A DNA stretch of 64,000 bases from Tellurirhabdus rosea. GTDB taxonomy: Bacteria; Bacteroidota; Bacteroidia; Cytophagales; Spirosomataceae. Each line of letters opens with the position of its first letter. Position 1 is the stretch's first letter. Below, piece by piece: positions 26,566-35,046 of this stretch. Position numbers and translations under genes: made by a program. Below the pieces are notes generated by a model, which was not told the origin of the DNA, did no database searches, and saw only the letters and a program-made list of their open reading frames with translations. The stretch lies in assembly GCF_026278345.1 (NCBI RefSeq), contig NZ_CP111085.1, forward strand, positions 2,616,001-2,680,000. Reading direction: 5' to 3'.

Positions 26566-26865
26566 TTAGGCTACGGCGTCGTAGACCTGCACGCGTTCCC
26601 AGTAGCGGGCGCAATCGTCGACGAACTTCAGATGCGTCGGATGCTCCTGGTAGGCATCGTGGGCGGCTTTGTCTTTGAAAATCAGCGTCAGCGACCAGTC
26701 GTAGCTATGATCGATGACCGGACGGCGGGTTTCGGCCGGGGCACCTACGTAGCAGGCGTCGGCGTGATCGATGGTTTTGAGGGTTTCGAGGCCCGCACGC
26801 AGGGCCTGGCGATCGTCGGCGCTGGCCGGGTTATTCAGCCAGAAAAATACAGTATGAACGAACAT
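26566..26865 (-). CDS. Dabb (stress-responsive A/B barrel) protein
   Basis: 99 aa. MFVHTVFFWLNNPASADDRQ and the LKFVDDCARYWERVQVYD end fit the Dabb ferredoxin-like fold, usually a small dimer. In Bacteroidota these genes often accompany sugar oxidoreductases, as here with the Gfo/Idh/MocA gene. The function is not defined. A 49 bp gap separates it from the divergent gene at 26915. Confidence 0.88.
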   Translation of the reverse strand: MFVHTVFFWLNNPASADDRQALRAGLETLKTIDHADACYVGAPAETRRPVIDHSYDWSLTLIFKDKAAHDAYQEHPTHLKFVDDCARYWERVQVYDAVA

Positions 26866-26914
26866 ATTTACAGGGTATAATCAGTATGTTTAAGCGGTTA
26901 AAACGCGATTCTGC

Positions 26915-27355
26915 ATGAATGTAAAGCTTTTCGGCGCGGCCTTTCTACTGATGGCCGGCTTACTCCCCTTCTCTGGTAATGCTCAAAGTCCTGCGCGCAC
27001 GGTCGCCTCTGTACGGGAGGAAGTCGAGAAATTTGAAAACGAATCTTTAAAGCAAATCATCACCACGAAAGTGAGGACAAGACGCCGGAAAACCATCATC
27101 ATCGGGTACGATAAACCGGGTGGGAAGCCGGTTCTTCGCGAAAAAATAAAATATTACCGCAGCGGTGCCGTCTTTCACCGACGGCGGATTGACAACCCGC
27201 TTATGGATAGCTTCAACAGGCAAGTTATGCTTGTTCGGCGGATGAACAATAAAATTGTGGAGGCAACTTTTTTAGGGGCCGACGGGCGACCCTACCGCTG
27301 GCTGAACGAAACCATCCTAACCTCGCCCCGCAAGCCCCCCGTCTTCACCCGTTAA
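26915..27355 (+). CDS. Secreted protein of unknown function
   Basis: 146 aa. A signal peptide (residues 1-23, ending GNAQ) is followed by a basic mature part (KVRTRRRKTIIIGYDKPGG, RRIDNPLMDSFNRQVMLVRR). I do not recognise a family. It is monocistronic and shares its stop with the convergent RluA-type gene: the two stop codons overlap within TTAA at 27352-27355. Confidence 0.65.
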   Translation: MNVKLFGAAFLLMAGLLPFSGNAQSPARTVASVREEVEKFENESLKQIITTKVRTRRRKTIIIGYDKPGGKPVLREKIKYYRSGAVFHRRRIDNPLMDSFNRQVMLVRRMNNKIVEATFLGADGRPYRWLNETILTSPRKPPVFTR

Positions 27356-28074
27356 AGCGCGTATTTTTCCAGCTGTTTCACCACCACGTCGAAATCCTTT
27401 GGATACGGCGCTTCGAACTGGGTCCGCTCGCCGTTGGGCAGGGCAAACGTCAGCGAACGGGCGTGCAGCGCCACCCGCTGGATAAGCGGCTGCTCTTCGG
27501 TGCCCTGCTTGAGGTTGAATTTCCGCTTGAAGGACGACAGAAAGATGGGTTTGCCGCCGTAGGTCGGGTCGGCCACAATGGGCGCTTTCAGACACATCAG
27601 GTGCACCCGAATCTGGTGCATCCGGCCCGTAATCGGAATGCATTCCACCAGCGTATAGTCGCGGTAGGCTTTCAGGGTGTTGAAAATCGTCTCGGCCAGT
27701 TTGCCTTTCACCCGGTCGATCCGGACGGCCGTTCCGTCTTTGATGGGCGCAATCGGCAGGTAGACGGAAATCCCTTCAAAATCATGCACCCCGTTCACGA
27801 CGGCGTGGTAGCGCTTGGTCACTTCGCGGTGTTCGAACTGGATGGCCAGATGGCGGTACGCCTCGGGATTTTTGGCAATGGCCATGATTCCGGACGTCTC
27901 TTTATCGAGGCGGTGACAAAGCTGGGCGTCGGCATGGTAGGCTTTCGCCATCCGCAGGATGCTGACCGATTTGTCGGCATTGCGTTCGTCGAGCGAAGCC
28001 AGATGCGGCGGCTTGTTAATCAGGATATAGTCTTCGTTTTCAAAAACGATGAAGTCTTCAAAGGCTAATTTCAT
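27352..28074 (-). CDS. RluA-family pseudouridine synthase
   Basis: 240 aa. The catalytic motif is CHRLDKETSG with D57. ITGRMHQIRVHL and the PTYGGKP loop are RluA-type. The enzyme isomerises uridines in rRNA or tRNA. There is no S4 domain at the N-terminus (it starts with the active-site domain at MKLAFEDFIVFENEDYILIN), so it is a short form. The exact RNA target cannot be assigned. A REP-like element lies directly upstream. Confidence 0.93.
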   Translation of the reverse strand: MKLAFEDFIVFENEDYILINKPPHLASLDERNADKSVSILRMAKAYHADAQLCHRLDKETSGIMAIAKNPEAYRHLAIQFEHREVTKRYHAVVNGVHDFEGISVYLPIAPIKDGTAVRIDRVKGKLAETIFNTLKAYRDYTLVECIPITGRMHQIRVHLMCLKAPIVADPTYGGKPIFLSSFKRKFNLKQGTEEQPLIQRVALHARSLTFALPNGERTQFEAPYPKDFDVVVKQLEKYAL

Positions 28075-28091
28075 AACGCAAAGATAATGTA

Positions 28092-28213
28092 CCCGCGGGC
28101 TTTAGCCCGTGAGCACCAGCACTTAATTTGGGCAGCCTGTATTAACAGGCTTTAGCCCGTGAGTGGGCGGATGTGGGTTAGTCAGTTGCAGTTCACGGGT
28201 TAAAGCCCGCGGA
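28092..28213. repeat. REP-like element with inverted copies
   Basis: Three copies of a GGGCTTTAGCCCGTGA-type unit occur: 28092-28115, 28144-28163 and, in the opposite orientation, 28191-28213. The outer two form an inverted pair as in REPINs. The same unit occurs at 51870-51950, with the same flanking GTACCCGCGGGCTTTA start. No RAYT-type transposase gene is in the window. Confidence 0.75.
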
Positions 28214-28229
28214 TACATGAGGCCCGCGG

Positions 28230-29270
28230 TTACGGGGTTTCGATCTTATCCAGCTTGAAACTGAACGTGGTGCCTTTTTCAAGCTTGCTTTCGACCGTGA
28301 TGCGGGTTTTGTGCGCATTGAGGATGTGTTTGACGATGGCCAGCCCCAGCCCCGTACCGCCGCGTTCCTTCGAACGGCTTTTGTCGACCCGGTAAAACCG
28401 CTCGAAAATGCGGCTCAGGTGTTCGGGCGGGATGCCGGGACCGTCGTCCTTGACCGAAACCAGAATGTGTTTTTTGGCTTCTTCGAGCGTGACGAGGACT
28501 TTTCCGTCTTCGTTCCCGTACTTGATGGCGTTTTCGACCAGGTTGGTCATCACCTGCGAGATGCGCTGCGGATCGGCCTTCACCCAGAACGGGCCGGAAT
28601 GGTCGGTCTTCAGTTTCAGCACGGTATGCCGCTTCTGGGCGACGCGTTCCAGCTGCTCGAAGACCTCATGCGTGACGTGATGCAGGTCTACTTTCTCGAA
28701 ATGCATCTTGATTTCTCCGGTCTCCAGTTGTGAAAGCGCCACGAGGTCTTTCACCAGCGCGTCGAGGCCGTCGAGGCTTTTGGCGGCTTTGTTCAGAAAC
28801 TTATCGCGGACTTTTTCGTCGTCAATGGCCCCGTCGATGAGCGTATGAATAAAGCCCTGGGCCGCAAAAATGGGCGTTTTCAGTTCGTGGGACACGTCCG
28901 CCAGAAACTCGCGCCGGAAGAGTTCGAGCCGTTTCAGCTCTTCGATTTCTTTCTGCTTTTTGGCGACATACACAAAAATCTCGTCGTTCAGCTTCTTGAA
29001 CGGGTTGTTGCTCTTGACCAGATTTTTGCGGGAAATCGTGAAGTCGCGGATGCGGAGTTTATGAATCGTCTTGTACATCTTGTTGACCTCCCGGTACACC
29101 AGAAACTCAATCGCGTACAGAACCAGGAAGAACGAAACGGCAAAGGACGACACGCCTACCACAAACAGCATGCTGTTCGTTACGCCTTCGACAAAGGTGA
29201 GAAACACCACCGTGACCGCCGAAATCAGACAGGCCAGCAGCAGCGCAATAATGCGGGGACTCAGGGACAT
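28230..29270 (-). CDS. Sensor histidine kinase, PhoR-like
   Basis: 346 aa from ATG 29270. Two N-terminal membrane helices (about 7-29 and 36-58) have almost no periplasmic loop between them. The DHp helix has FLADVSHELKTPIFAAQG with phospho-acceptor H128. The ATPase part shows NLVENAIKYG, DDGPGIPPEHL and GGTGLGLAIVKHIL. The longer frame to 29399 only adds translated repeat. The response regulator lies just upstream in the same direction, separated by the 155 bp hairpin, so the pair is likely co-transcribed. Confidence 0.92.
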   Translation of the reverse strand: MSLSPRIIALLLACLISAVTVVFLTFVEGVTNSMLFVVGVSSFAVSFFLVLYAIEFLVYREVNKMYKTIHKLRIRDFTISRKNLVKSNNPFKKLNDEIFVYVAKKQKEIEELKRLELFRREFLADVSHELKTPIFAAQGFIHTLIDGAIDDEKVRDKFLNKAAKSLDGLDALVKDLVALSQLETGEIKMHFEKVDLHHVTHEVFEQLERVAQKRHTVLKLKTDHSGPFWVKADPQRISQVMTNLVENAIKYGNEDGKVLVTLEEAKKHILVSVKDDGPGIPPEHLSRIFERFYRVDKSRSKERGGTGLGLAIVKHILNAHKTRITVESKLEKGTTFSFKLDKIETP

Positions 29271-29281
29271 GAGGTAAAGAT

Positions 29282-29436
29282 AATGATTGAATGATTGATT
29301 GACTGAATGATTGAATAGGCTCCGCCAAATTTTACCCTTTGTCGGCCTGGTCAACCGCGGCGGCGGATCGCCATTCACCGCGGCGGACCGCTCATTCAAA
29401 ATTCAATCATTCAGTCATTCAATCATTGAGTCATTC
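29282..29436. repeat. Two-layer hairpin between response regulator and kinase
   Basis: The outer arms are GATTGAATGATTGATTGACT (start) and the complementary TCATTCAAAATTCAATCATT with AGTCATTCAATCATTGAG. The inner GC module has GGCTCCGCC and GCGGCGGACCGC. The words repeat every 4 or 8 nt here. The stop codon of the response regulator (29431-29433) lies inside the arm. Confidence 0.8.
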
Positions 29437-30138
29437 CGGCTGGTCGGTGAACATGTAGCCGACGCCTTTAAGAGTCTTGATGTAGTTTTCGCCGATTTTT
29501 TCGCGGAGTTTGCGGATGTGGACGTCTACGGTGCGTTCGAGGACGTAGATGTCGGCGCCCCAGATTTTTTGCAGCAGTTCCTCGCGGCTGAACACCTTGT
29601 TGGGCGACTGGGCCAGGAAGAACAGCAGTTCGAATTCCTTTTTCGGAAGCACCACCGACTTATCGGCCTGCGTGACGGTGTAATTTTTACGGCTGATGGT
29701 CAGGTCGGCCACTTCCACCTGCTCGCCCGGGTCGGCCTTCTGAGCTTCGCGGCGGAACAGGGCGTTGATGCGGCTCATCAGGGCGCGGGGCTTGATGGGC
29801 TTGGTCAGGTAATCGTCCGCGCCGATTTCAAAAGCGGCCACTTCGGAGTACTCTTCCGAGCGGGCGGTCAGGTACAGGATGTACGTTTGGCGAAGTTCGG
29901 GCATTTCGCGGAGCTGGCGGCCCGTTTCGATGCCGTCCATCTGCGGCATCATGATGTCCAGCAGCACCAGTTCGGGCAGGAAGCCCCGGGCAGTTTCGAG
30001 GGCCTTGCGGCCATCCCCGGCAGTCCGGACTTCATACCCTTCTTTTTCCAGGTTGTATTGCAGCAGTTCGACGATGTCCGGGTCGTCATCGACGACCATA
30101 ACACGGTGAGGTTGTTGCGAAGCTTTGGCTGCACTCAT
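29431..30138 (-). CDS. OmpR/PhoB-family response regulator
   Basis: 235 aa from ATG 30138. The receiver domain has the acidic D17-D19 cluster (VVDDDPD), phospho-acceptor D61 (LVLLDIMMP), T91 and K113 (LTKP). The C-terminal winged helix covers about 140-233 (VLPKKEFELLFFLAQSPNKV, RTVDVHIRKLREKIG, VGYMF). It pairs with the PhoR-like kinase immediately downstream. Target genes are not evident. Confidence 0.94.
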   Translation of the reverse strand: MSAAKASQQPHRVMVVDDDPDIVELLQYNLEKEGYEVRTAGDGRKALETARGFLPELVLLDIMMPQMDGIETGRQLREMPELRQTYILYLTARSEEYSEVAAFEIGADDYLTKPIKPRALMSRINALFRREAQKADPGEQVEVADLTISRKNYTVTQADKSVVLPKKEFELLFFLAQSPNKVFSREELLQKIWGADIYVLERTVDVHIRKLREKIGENYIKTLKGVGYMFTDQPE

Positions 30139-30248
30139 TAGAATAGGATCTTGTGTTAGTGACCCGAAATTACGCACAGTGAAGTCTGTTTTACCAAGAA
30201 ATAACCGGCACTTAACAAAAAGTTAATTTTGTAGGCCAGCCTGTTGCT

Positions 30249-31106
30249 TCACCGGCTCGCGTTTTTTCGCTGCACCCGATAAATCCCTCCCTTTTCGTTT
30301 GTCATCACCAAATCGGTGTTGTTGATAAACGAAATTGCCTCCGTCTGTCCGCGGGGCAGCCGCACGCAGCGCGTCGGGTGGCGAAGCGTAATTCGGCCGT
30401 CCGGAAGGTCAAACAGCAGGATTTTTCCGTACGTCAGCACGGCCAGCGTCCGGCGGTCGGGACTGACGCTGGCGTCCGTCACCATGCTTTTGATCCAGAC
30501 GCTGTCGCGGGGCGAAAGGGCGTAACTGCCGGGTTCTGCCGGGAAACCATACAGGCTGACGGGCCGCCGCGGCCGGGAACGGTTCTTGGAAAGCAGGAAC
30601 AGGGAATCCCGGGCAAAAAGGAGAGCCTCACTATCAAAATTCCGTGTATCTTTCGTCGCCGGAAAACTTGTTTGGTTAGCAAAACGAACGGTAATCGGCT
30701 GGGGCGGGTTGGCCTTAAGGAGGTTCACCCGGTAAACGGTTAGGTTCGGGCGGGTATTGGCGTTGTTGCCGATGTCGCCCACGTAAAGCACCGTTGAGTC
30801 CTGCGCGGCGAGCGCCTCCCAGTCGGTGTTGGCGACACCCGGCAGCGGCAGCGAATCGAGCAGTGCGCCGTTCATGGCCACCTCGTACAGCACCGGGCGG
30901 CCGCCGCTGTCGTTATGCGTCCAAAACGTACCGCGACCGGGCCGAAACGCCAGTCCCGAGCTTTCGGGCACGGCGGCGGGCATCCGGCCGAGGCGTTCGA
31001 TGCGGTACTGCGACCGGCCGCTGCGGAAGCCGCTCCGCTTTTTCTCGAACTGACAGGAGCAGAACGCCACTTTAAGCGAAAACAGAAAGATAATCAGTGA
31101 ATTCAT
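30249..31106 (-). CDS. Predicted lipoprotein with beta-propeller-like repeats
   Basis: 285 aa. A short hydrophobic N-terminus with SLKVAFCSCQ could be a lipobox (C17 or C19). The body has short repeats such as SSGLAFRPGRGTFWTHNDSG, DWEALAAQDSTVLYVGDIGN and DTRNFDSEALLFARDSLFLL, each looking like a propeller blade. The function is unknown. Its start codon is only 9 bp from the divergent AI-2E family gene, so their promoters must overlap coding sequence. Confidence 0.7.
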   Translation of the reverse strand: MNSLIIFLFSLKVAFCSCQFEKKRSGFRSGRSQYRIERLGRMPAAVPESSGLAFRPGRGTFWTHNDSGGRPVLYEVAMNGALLDSLPLPGVANTDWEALAAQDSTVLYVGDIGNNANTRPNLTVYRVNLLKANPPQPITVRFANQTSFPATKDTRNFDSEALLFARDSLFLLSKNRSRPRRPVSLYGFPAEPGSYALSPRDSVWIKSMVTDASVSPDRRTLAVLTYGKILLFDLPDGRITLRHPTRCVRLPRGQTEAISFINNTDLVMTNEKGGIYRVQRKNASR

Positions 31107-31115
31107 ACGGTACGA

Positions 31116-32240
31116 ATGGACAACAAATCACCCGAAATTAATCTGCCGGCCTCGGTAAAAACAGCCGCCGTGCTGATTTCACTCGTTATCCTCGTTTTTG
31201 GCCTGCAACTGCTGCAAAGCACGCTGGTGCCGCTGATCTTTGCCATTCTGCTCGCCATGATTCTGTACCCCATCAACTGGCGGCTCGAAAAGTGGCGCGT
31301 TCCGCGGGTGGCGGCGATTCTGATTTCGCTGGTTCTGGTCATTACGCTGCTCTACGGGCTGTTTTACCTGGTATCGGTCCAGATCATCACCTTTACCGAA
31401 GAAGCGCCCAAACTCCTCGACCGCGGGAACACCATTCTGGACAATCTGCAGCGGTTTGCGGAAGAGCGCCTGCGGTTGAGCCGCACCCGACAGGTCAGCG
31501 AAGCGCGGCGTTACCTCAACGACCTCATCCGACAGGGCGGTTCCATTGTCACGTCTACCCTGCTGGCCACGACCAACACGCTCTCGACGATCTCGCTCAT
31601 TCCGCTGTACGTCTTTTTCATGCTGCTGTACCGCGATTTCTTCCGGTCATTTCTGTACAAGGTTTTTCACAGCACGCGCCGCCACAAGCTCGACATCATT
31701 TTCGGCCGGATTTACAACGTCGTCAAGGACTACCTCGTGGGCCTGGTTTCGGTCATTATCATTGTCGGCGTACTCAATACCGTCGGCCTGCTGATCCTGA
31801 ACGTGGATTATGCGGTCTTCTTCGGCTTTTTCGGGGCGTTCATGATCCTCATTCCGTACATCGGTATTCTGATCGGCTCCCTGCTGCCCGCGCTGTTTAC
31901 CCTCCTGACGAACGAAAACCCGCTGGTCGCGCTGGGCGTGATCGGCGTCTTCACGTTTGTGCAGGTACTGGAGGGGAACTTCATCACCCCGTATATCGTC
32001 GGGTCCAAAGTCAGCATCAACCCGCTGGCGGCCATCATCGTCCTCCTGTTGTGGGGGCAGTTGTGGGGCGTGGCCGGTCTGGTGCTCGCTCTGCCGCTGA
32101 CGGCCATCCTGAAAGTCATTTTCGACGCCGTGGAGCCGCTCCGCCCCTACGGCTTCCTGCTCGGCGAAGCCGAACACGTCCGTACCGAGCCGGTGAAGGT
32201 GAAGGATATTGAGCGGAAGGTGAAGAAATTGGTTGAATAA
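31116..32240 (+). CDS. AI-2E family transporter
   Basis: 374 aa. A polytopic membrane protein with about eight helices: two N-terminal hairpins, a long cytoplasmic coiled part (about 85-150, RLSRTRQVSEARRYLND), and the conserved C-terminal block with PLAAIIVLLLWGQLWGVAGL. Family members export small solutes or act in Na+/H+ exchange; the AI-2 link is not proven for most. Starts 9 bp from the divergent lipoprotein gene. Confidence 0.92.
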   Translation: MDNKSPEINLPASVKTAAVLISLVILVFGLQLLQSTLVPLIFAILLAMILYPINWRLEKWRVPRVAAILISLVLVITLLYGLFYLVSVQIITFTEEAPKLLDRGNTILDNLQRFAEERLRLSRTRQVSEARRYLNDLIRQGGSIVTSTLLATTNTLSTISLIPLYVFFMLLYRDFFRSFLYKVFHSTRRHKLDIIFGRIYNVVKDYLVGLVSVIIIVGVLNTVGLLILNVDYAVFFGFFGAFMILIPYIGILIGSLLPALFTLLTNENPLVALGVIGVFTFVQVLEGNFITPYIVGSKVSINPLAAIIVLLLWGQLWGVAGLVLALPLTAILKVIFDAVEPLRPYGFLLGEAEHVRTEPVKVKDIERKVKKLVE

Positions 32241-32246
32241 GACAAA

Positions 32247-32353
32247 TGACTGAATGATTGATTGACTGAATGACTGAATTGGTAGTCCCGTAATCAGTCA
32301 TTCAGTCAATCAGTCATTCAGTCAATCAATCATTCAGTCATTCAAAAATTCAA
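32247..32353. repeat. GACTGAAT-type hairpin
   Basis: The left half is GACTGAATGATTGATTGACT with further GACTGAAT units; the right half is the complement (CAGTCATTCAGTCAATCAAT). The centre is GGTAGTCCCGTAA. It lies between two convergent genes. The stop codon of the LON-domain gene (32342-32344) is formed by the repeat. Confidence 0.82.
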
Positions 32354-32971
32354 CGGGTCCAGGTTCTTGAAATGGCCGTTCATCCGGATGCGGTCTTTGG
32401 TTTTTTCCATTTCCGAAACAATGGGCAGGACGCGGTCGAGGTGGCGGATCAGGTATTGCTGCCGCTCGTCTTCGGTTTCGATGGTCAGCAGTTCGTATTC
32501 TTCGTCAACCGACAGCCCGATTTTGTGAGCCACCCGAAACGACAGCAGACTGACCTGGGCGTCCAGATCGCTTTCCACCTTCAGCAGTTCGTAGAGGCGC
32601 ATAACCTTTCCGTGTAAGGCAAGCGCATACTCGCCGCTCTCGACGGGCGTTTCCACGGTTTCGACCTGTCCGCCGGCATAGAGCTTTCCCGGAGTCGGAT
32701 TCTGGTAATCGATCAGCCGGAAAATGCCTACACCCTTCGTTTTGATGTCCATGCGTCCGTCCTCGTACCGTTTGTGCAGGGCGGTTACCCGCATTTCGGT
32801 GCCGTAGCCGGGCATTTTGTTGTTGATAAATGCCGGGATGCCGAAGGTCGTTTCGTCCTCCAGGCACTCGTTGACGAGCTGGCGATACCGCTGTTCGAAA
32901 ATGTGCAGGTTCAGTTCTTCGTCGGGATAGACGACGAGGTTCAGCGGGAAGAGAGGCAGGTACTTGTCCAT
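32342..32971 (-). CDS. LON peptidase substrate-binding-domain protein
   Basis: 209 aa. LPLFPLNLVVYPDEELNLHI and FEQRYRQLVNECLEDE are the Lon N-terminal (PUA-like) domain start. The mid part is GVGIFRLIDYQNPTPGKLYA. There is no ATPase or protease domain, so it is a stand-alone substrate-binding domain. The role is unknown. The last residues and TGA stop come from the adjacent repeat array. Confidence 0.92.
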   Translation of the reverse strand: MDKYLPLFPLNLVVYPDEELNLHIFEQRYRQLVNECLEDETTFGIPAFINNKMPGYGTEMRVTALHKRYEDGRMDIKTKGVGIFRLIDYQNPTPGKLYAGGQVETVETPVESGEYALALHGKVMRLYELLKVESDLDAQVSLLSFRVAHKIGLSVDEEYELLTIETEDERQQYLIRHLDRVLPIVSEMEKTKDRIRMNGHFKNLDPLNF

Positions 32972-33080
32972 AGGGTCTTGAACCTGGATTCAGCAGAGTA
33001 AAGGATTTACCTGGAAATGTGGATTGAACTTTTCAAAGTAAACACTTAATGGGTGGAATCCTGTCGGGCCGCCGTTCGGT

Positions 33081-33551
33081 TCAGATTTCTTTTTCAACAC
33101 TAATGCCGACACTGTAAATCTCCGGGAGCGGATTCTGCCGCATGTACTGCCGCAGGCGGATGGTGTACTGGCCTCGGCGAGGAAACCGGTATTTGTCGGC
33201 TACCTTGATTTTATGGTCGAACAGATCCCCCAGGCCGTCCCCGTACGGTTTGCCGCTTTTGGGGTCGAGCAGAATCAGTTCGTCCAGTTTGGATTCCACC
33301 GTTTTTCCGGCCGAATCCAGCAGAACCCGGCTGATATACAGGTTGTAATAGGGGTACGACAGGCTGTTCCGGATGTTGTAAAAGATGGAATACGTCTGGG
33401 TCGTGTCCTCGATCTGAAATGTAAACGTTGGCGACTGCCTGACGAACCAACGCCCATCTTCAATGTCTTCAATATCTTTAAATACCGCATTGGAGTCGCA
33501 GCCGCCCACGAGCAGCAGCAAACCGATCAGCAAAGCGCCGATGTATTTCAT
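33081..33551 (-). CDS. gldH: Gliding motility lipoprotein GldH
   Basis: 156 aa. A lipoprotein signal with LLLLVGGCDSNAVFKD (lipobox cysteine C18) is followed by GldH-type text: GRWFVRQSPTFTFQIEDT, YNIRNSLSYPYYNLYI and RQYMRQNPLPEIYSVGISVE. In Flavobacterium GldH is needed for gliding and type IX secretion. A well-formed promoter precedes it at 33571-33601. Monocistronic. Confidence 0.9.
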   Translation of the reverse strand: MKYIGALLIGLLLLVGGCDSNAVFKDIEDIEDGRWFVRQSPTFTFQIEDTTQTYSIFYNIRNSLSYPYYNLYISRVLLDSAGKTVESKLDELILLDPKSGKPYGDGLGDLFDHKIKVADKYRFPRRGQYTIRLRQYMRQNPLPEIYSVGISVEKEI

Positions 33552-33570
33552 CTGAATTCAGCTGTTTTCA

Positions 33571-33601
33571 CAAAGCTACGATTGCCCTGCTAATAGTCAA
33601 A
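33571..33601 (-). promoter_or_regulatory. Promoter of gldH
   Basis: On the minus strand TTTG (33601-33598), a 19 nt spacer and TAGCTTTG (33578-33571) match the Bacteroidota consensus. The -7 box is 20 nt upstream of the gldH ATG. Confidence 0.75.
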
Positions 33602-33639
33602 CGAAGCAGCGGGCGGAACCGATTTAACGTTCCTAAATA

Positions 33640-33684
33640 AACTACAGAAATAGTTTTCCAACTAGAAAAATAGTTCTATGTTTG
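33640..33684 (+). promoter_or_regulatory. Two BlaI-type operators and a promoter
   Basis: Two identical-arm dyads AACTA-N6-TAGTT occur at 33640-33655 and 33660-33675, with centres exactly 20 bp apart (two helical turns). A TATGTTTG -7 box follows at 33677-33684. The second dyad fills the spacer and the first covers the -33 region. This is what an autorepressing BlaI/MecI operator should look like; the gene for such a repressor starts 66 bp downstream. Confidence 0.75.
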
Positions 33685-33750
33685 GGGCAGGTTCGTGCAT
33701 CCTGGCAAACGCCTGTTTTTAAAAGCTGTACACGGATCGACCCAGGTAAA

Positions 33751-34119
33751 ATGGAAAAGATAACCGCCAAGGAGGAAGAGATCATGCAGGTGCTCTGGAA
33801 ACTGGAATACGCCTTTATCAAGGAAATGCTGCCGTTTTTCACCGATCCGCCGCTGCACTACAACACCGTATCGACCATTGTCCGGAATCTGGAAGAGAAA
33901 GGCTACGTCGGGCACCGCGAGTTCGGCAACACCTACCAGTATTACCCCATCATCAACCGCGAGGACTACCAGAACCGCTTCGTGCTGACAAAGGTGGTGG
34001 CCGATTATTTTGATAATTCGTACAAAAACCTGGTCAGTTATTTTGCCCGGCAAGAGAAAGTCTCGGTCGAAGATCTGAAGGAAGTGATTCGGATGATTGA
34101 AAACGACGGCAAACCATGA
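33751..34119 (+). CDS. BlaI/MecI/CopY-family transcriptional repressor
   Basis: 122 aa from ATG 33751 (MEKITAKEEEIMQVLWKLEY). The winged helix has TVSTIVRNLEEKGYVGHREF as the recognition region, and the C-terminal helices (about 85-120) make the dimer. In the family, a membrane M56 peptidase (BlaR1/MecR1) cleaves the repressor in response to a signal. Here the stop codon overlaps the start of an M56-like stump by 4 nt, but no full partner remains. Two matching operators lie just upstream, so self-repression is likely. Confidence 0.9.
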   Translation: MEKITAKEEEIMQVLWKLEYAFIKEMLPFFTDPPLHYNTVSTIVRNLEEKGYVGHREFGNTYQYYPIINREDYQNRFVLTKVVADYFDNSYKNLVSYFARQEKVSVEDLKEVIRMIENDGKP

Positions 34120-34208
34120 TCGCCTACCTGCTTCAGGCCAGCCTCATTCTGGCCGCTCTAACCACCGGTTACTACGTGTTCAGTCCGTTCTATTCCGGTG
34201 ATTTTTGA
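34116..34208 (+). pseudogene. Truncated M56/BlaR1-like partner of the repressor
   Basis: ATG 34116 overlaps the repressor stop (ATGA). It encodes only 30 residues: MIAYLLQASLILAALTTGYY and a short tail ending FYSGDF at a TGA. The text matches the first transmembrane helix of M56 sensor peptidases, which normally follow BlaI in this overlapping way. The remaining protein is absent; the next 76 bp and the following gene are unrelated. Likely a deletion remnant. Confidence 0.6.
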
Positions 34209-34284
34209 CGGGCAGGGCTAATTTTTTCGGTTCGGTCGAAACAGGATTATCGGGAATGTACGTTTTCAGGTTTTATCTTCTCGT

Positions 34285-35046
34285 ATGAAAATCCAGTGGT
34301 TTGTCTTTCTGCTTTGCTGGCTCGCCGGGCAGGCGGTTGCGCAGTCGCTGCCGGGGCGCATCGTTGACGGACAAAGTGCAAAGCCCATACCGGCGGCTAC
34401 CATCCTGAATCAGAACACAAGGCGCGTATCCATTAGCGGCGAGGAAGGCGCCTTTCGAACGGTAGCCTCTCCGGGCGACATTCTGCGCGTGACCTGTGTC
34501 GGCTATCAGGAAATGCGGTATGTGGTGCCCGACACGGTGCAGGAACTGCGCATTGCACTTTGGCCGCAGACCGTGCAGCTTCAGGAGGTGACCGTCCGGG
34601 GCGTGGGCGGCGACCCGTTTGACCCCAATTTTTTAAAAGAAAAAGTCCCGGAAAAGCCCTCCATTCAACTGGGAACCCCGCCCGAATTGCAGGGTGTTCA
34701 GTTGACGAAAGACGTCCGCGTTAGCTCAGACCCGGTCTCGAAGGTTCCGGTAATTACCATCACCGGGCCGTTTACGCTGGCCTACAACACTTTCAGCCGA
34801 AAGGCCCGCAGTGACCGCAAGCTGAAAAAGCTGATTGAAGAAAATCGCCGGCGCAAAATCTTCAATGCCCGCCTGAATCCCGCCTGGGTGGTTCGCATTA
34901 CCGACCTGACGGACGACGAACTGGAACCGTTTATCGATTACTGCGCCTTTTCGGAGGAGTTTGTGCTGACGGCGACGGAGTACGAACTGATTCGGGCGGT
35001 CCAGAAAAAGGTGCCCCAGTTTCGCGGCAATCACGCCCAGCCTTAA
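34285..35046 (+). CDS. Carboxypeptidase-like regulatory domain protein
   Basis: 253 aa. A signal peptide (residues 1-20, AVAQ) is followed by a carboxypeptidase-D-like domain (about 22-95: GRIVDGQSAKPIPAATILNQ, EEGAFRTVASPGDILRVTCV). The C-terminal part (about 150-245) has no recognised fold. It is likely a periplasmic or outer-membrane-facing protein of unknown role. The last two codons (Gln-Pro) and the stop lie in the 34 bp palindrome shared with the convergent ricT. Confidence 0.85.
   Translation: MKIQWFVFLLCWLAGQAVAQSLPGRIVDGQSAKPIPAATILNQNTRRVSISGEEGAFRTVASPGDILRVTCVGYQEMRYVVPDTVQELRIALWPQTVQLQEVTVRGVGGDPFDPNFLKEKVPEKPSIQLGTPPELQGVQLTKDVRVSSDPVSKVPVITITGPFTLAYNTFSRKARSDRKLKKLIEENRRRKIFNARLNPAWVVRITDLTDDELEPFIDYCAFSEEFVLTATEYELIRAVQKKVPQFRGNHAQP

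Noticed and set aside
24882-26678. 598-codon plus-strand frame over NUDIX and Gfo/Idh/MocA genes
   Set aside because: It crosses two well-supported minus-strand genes and has no recognisable domain.
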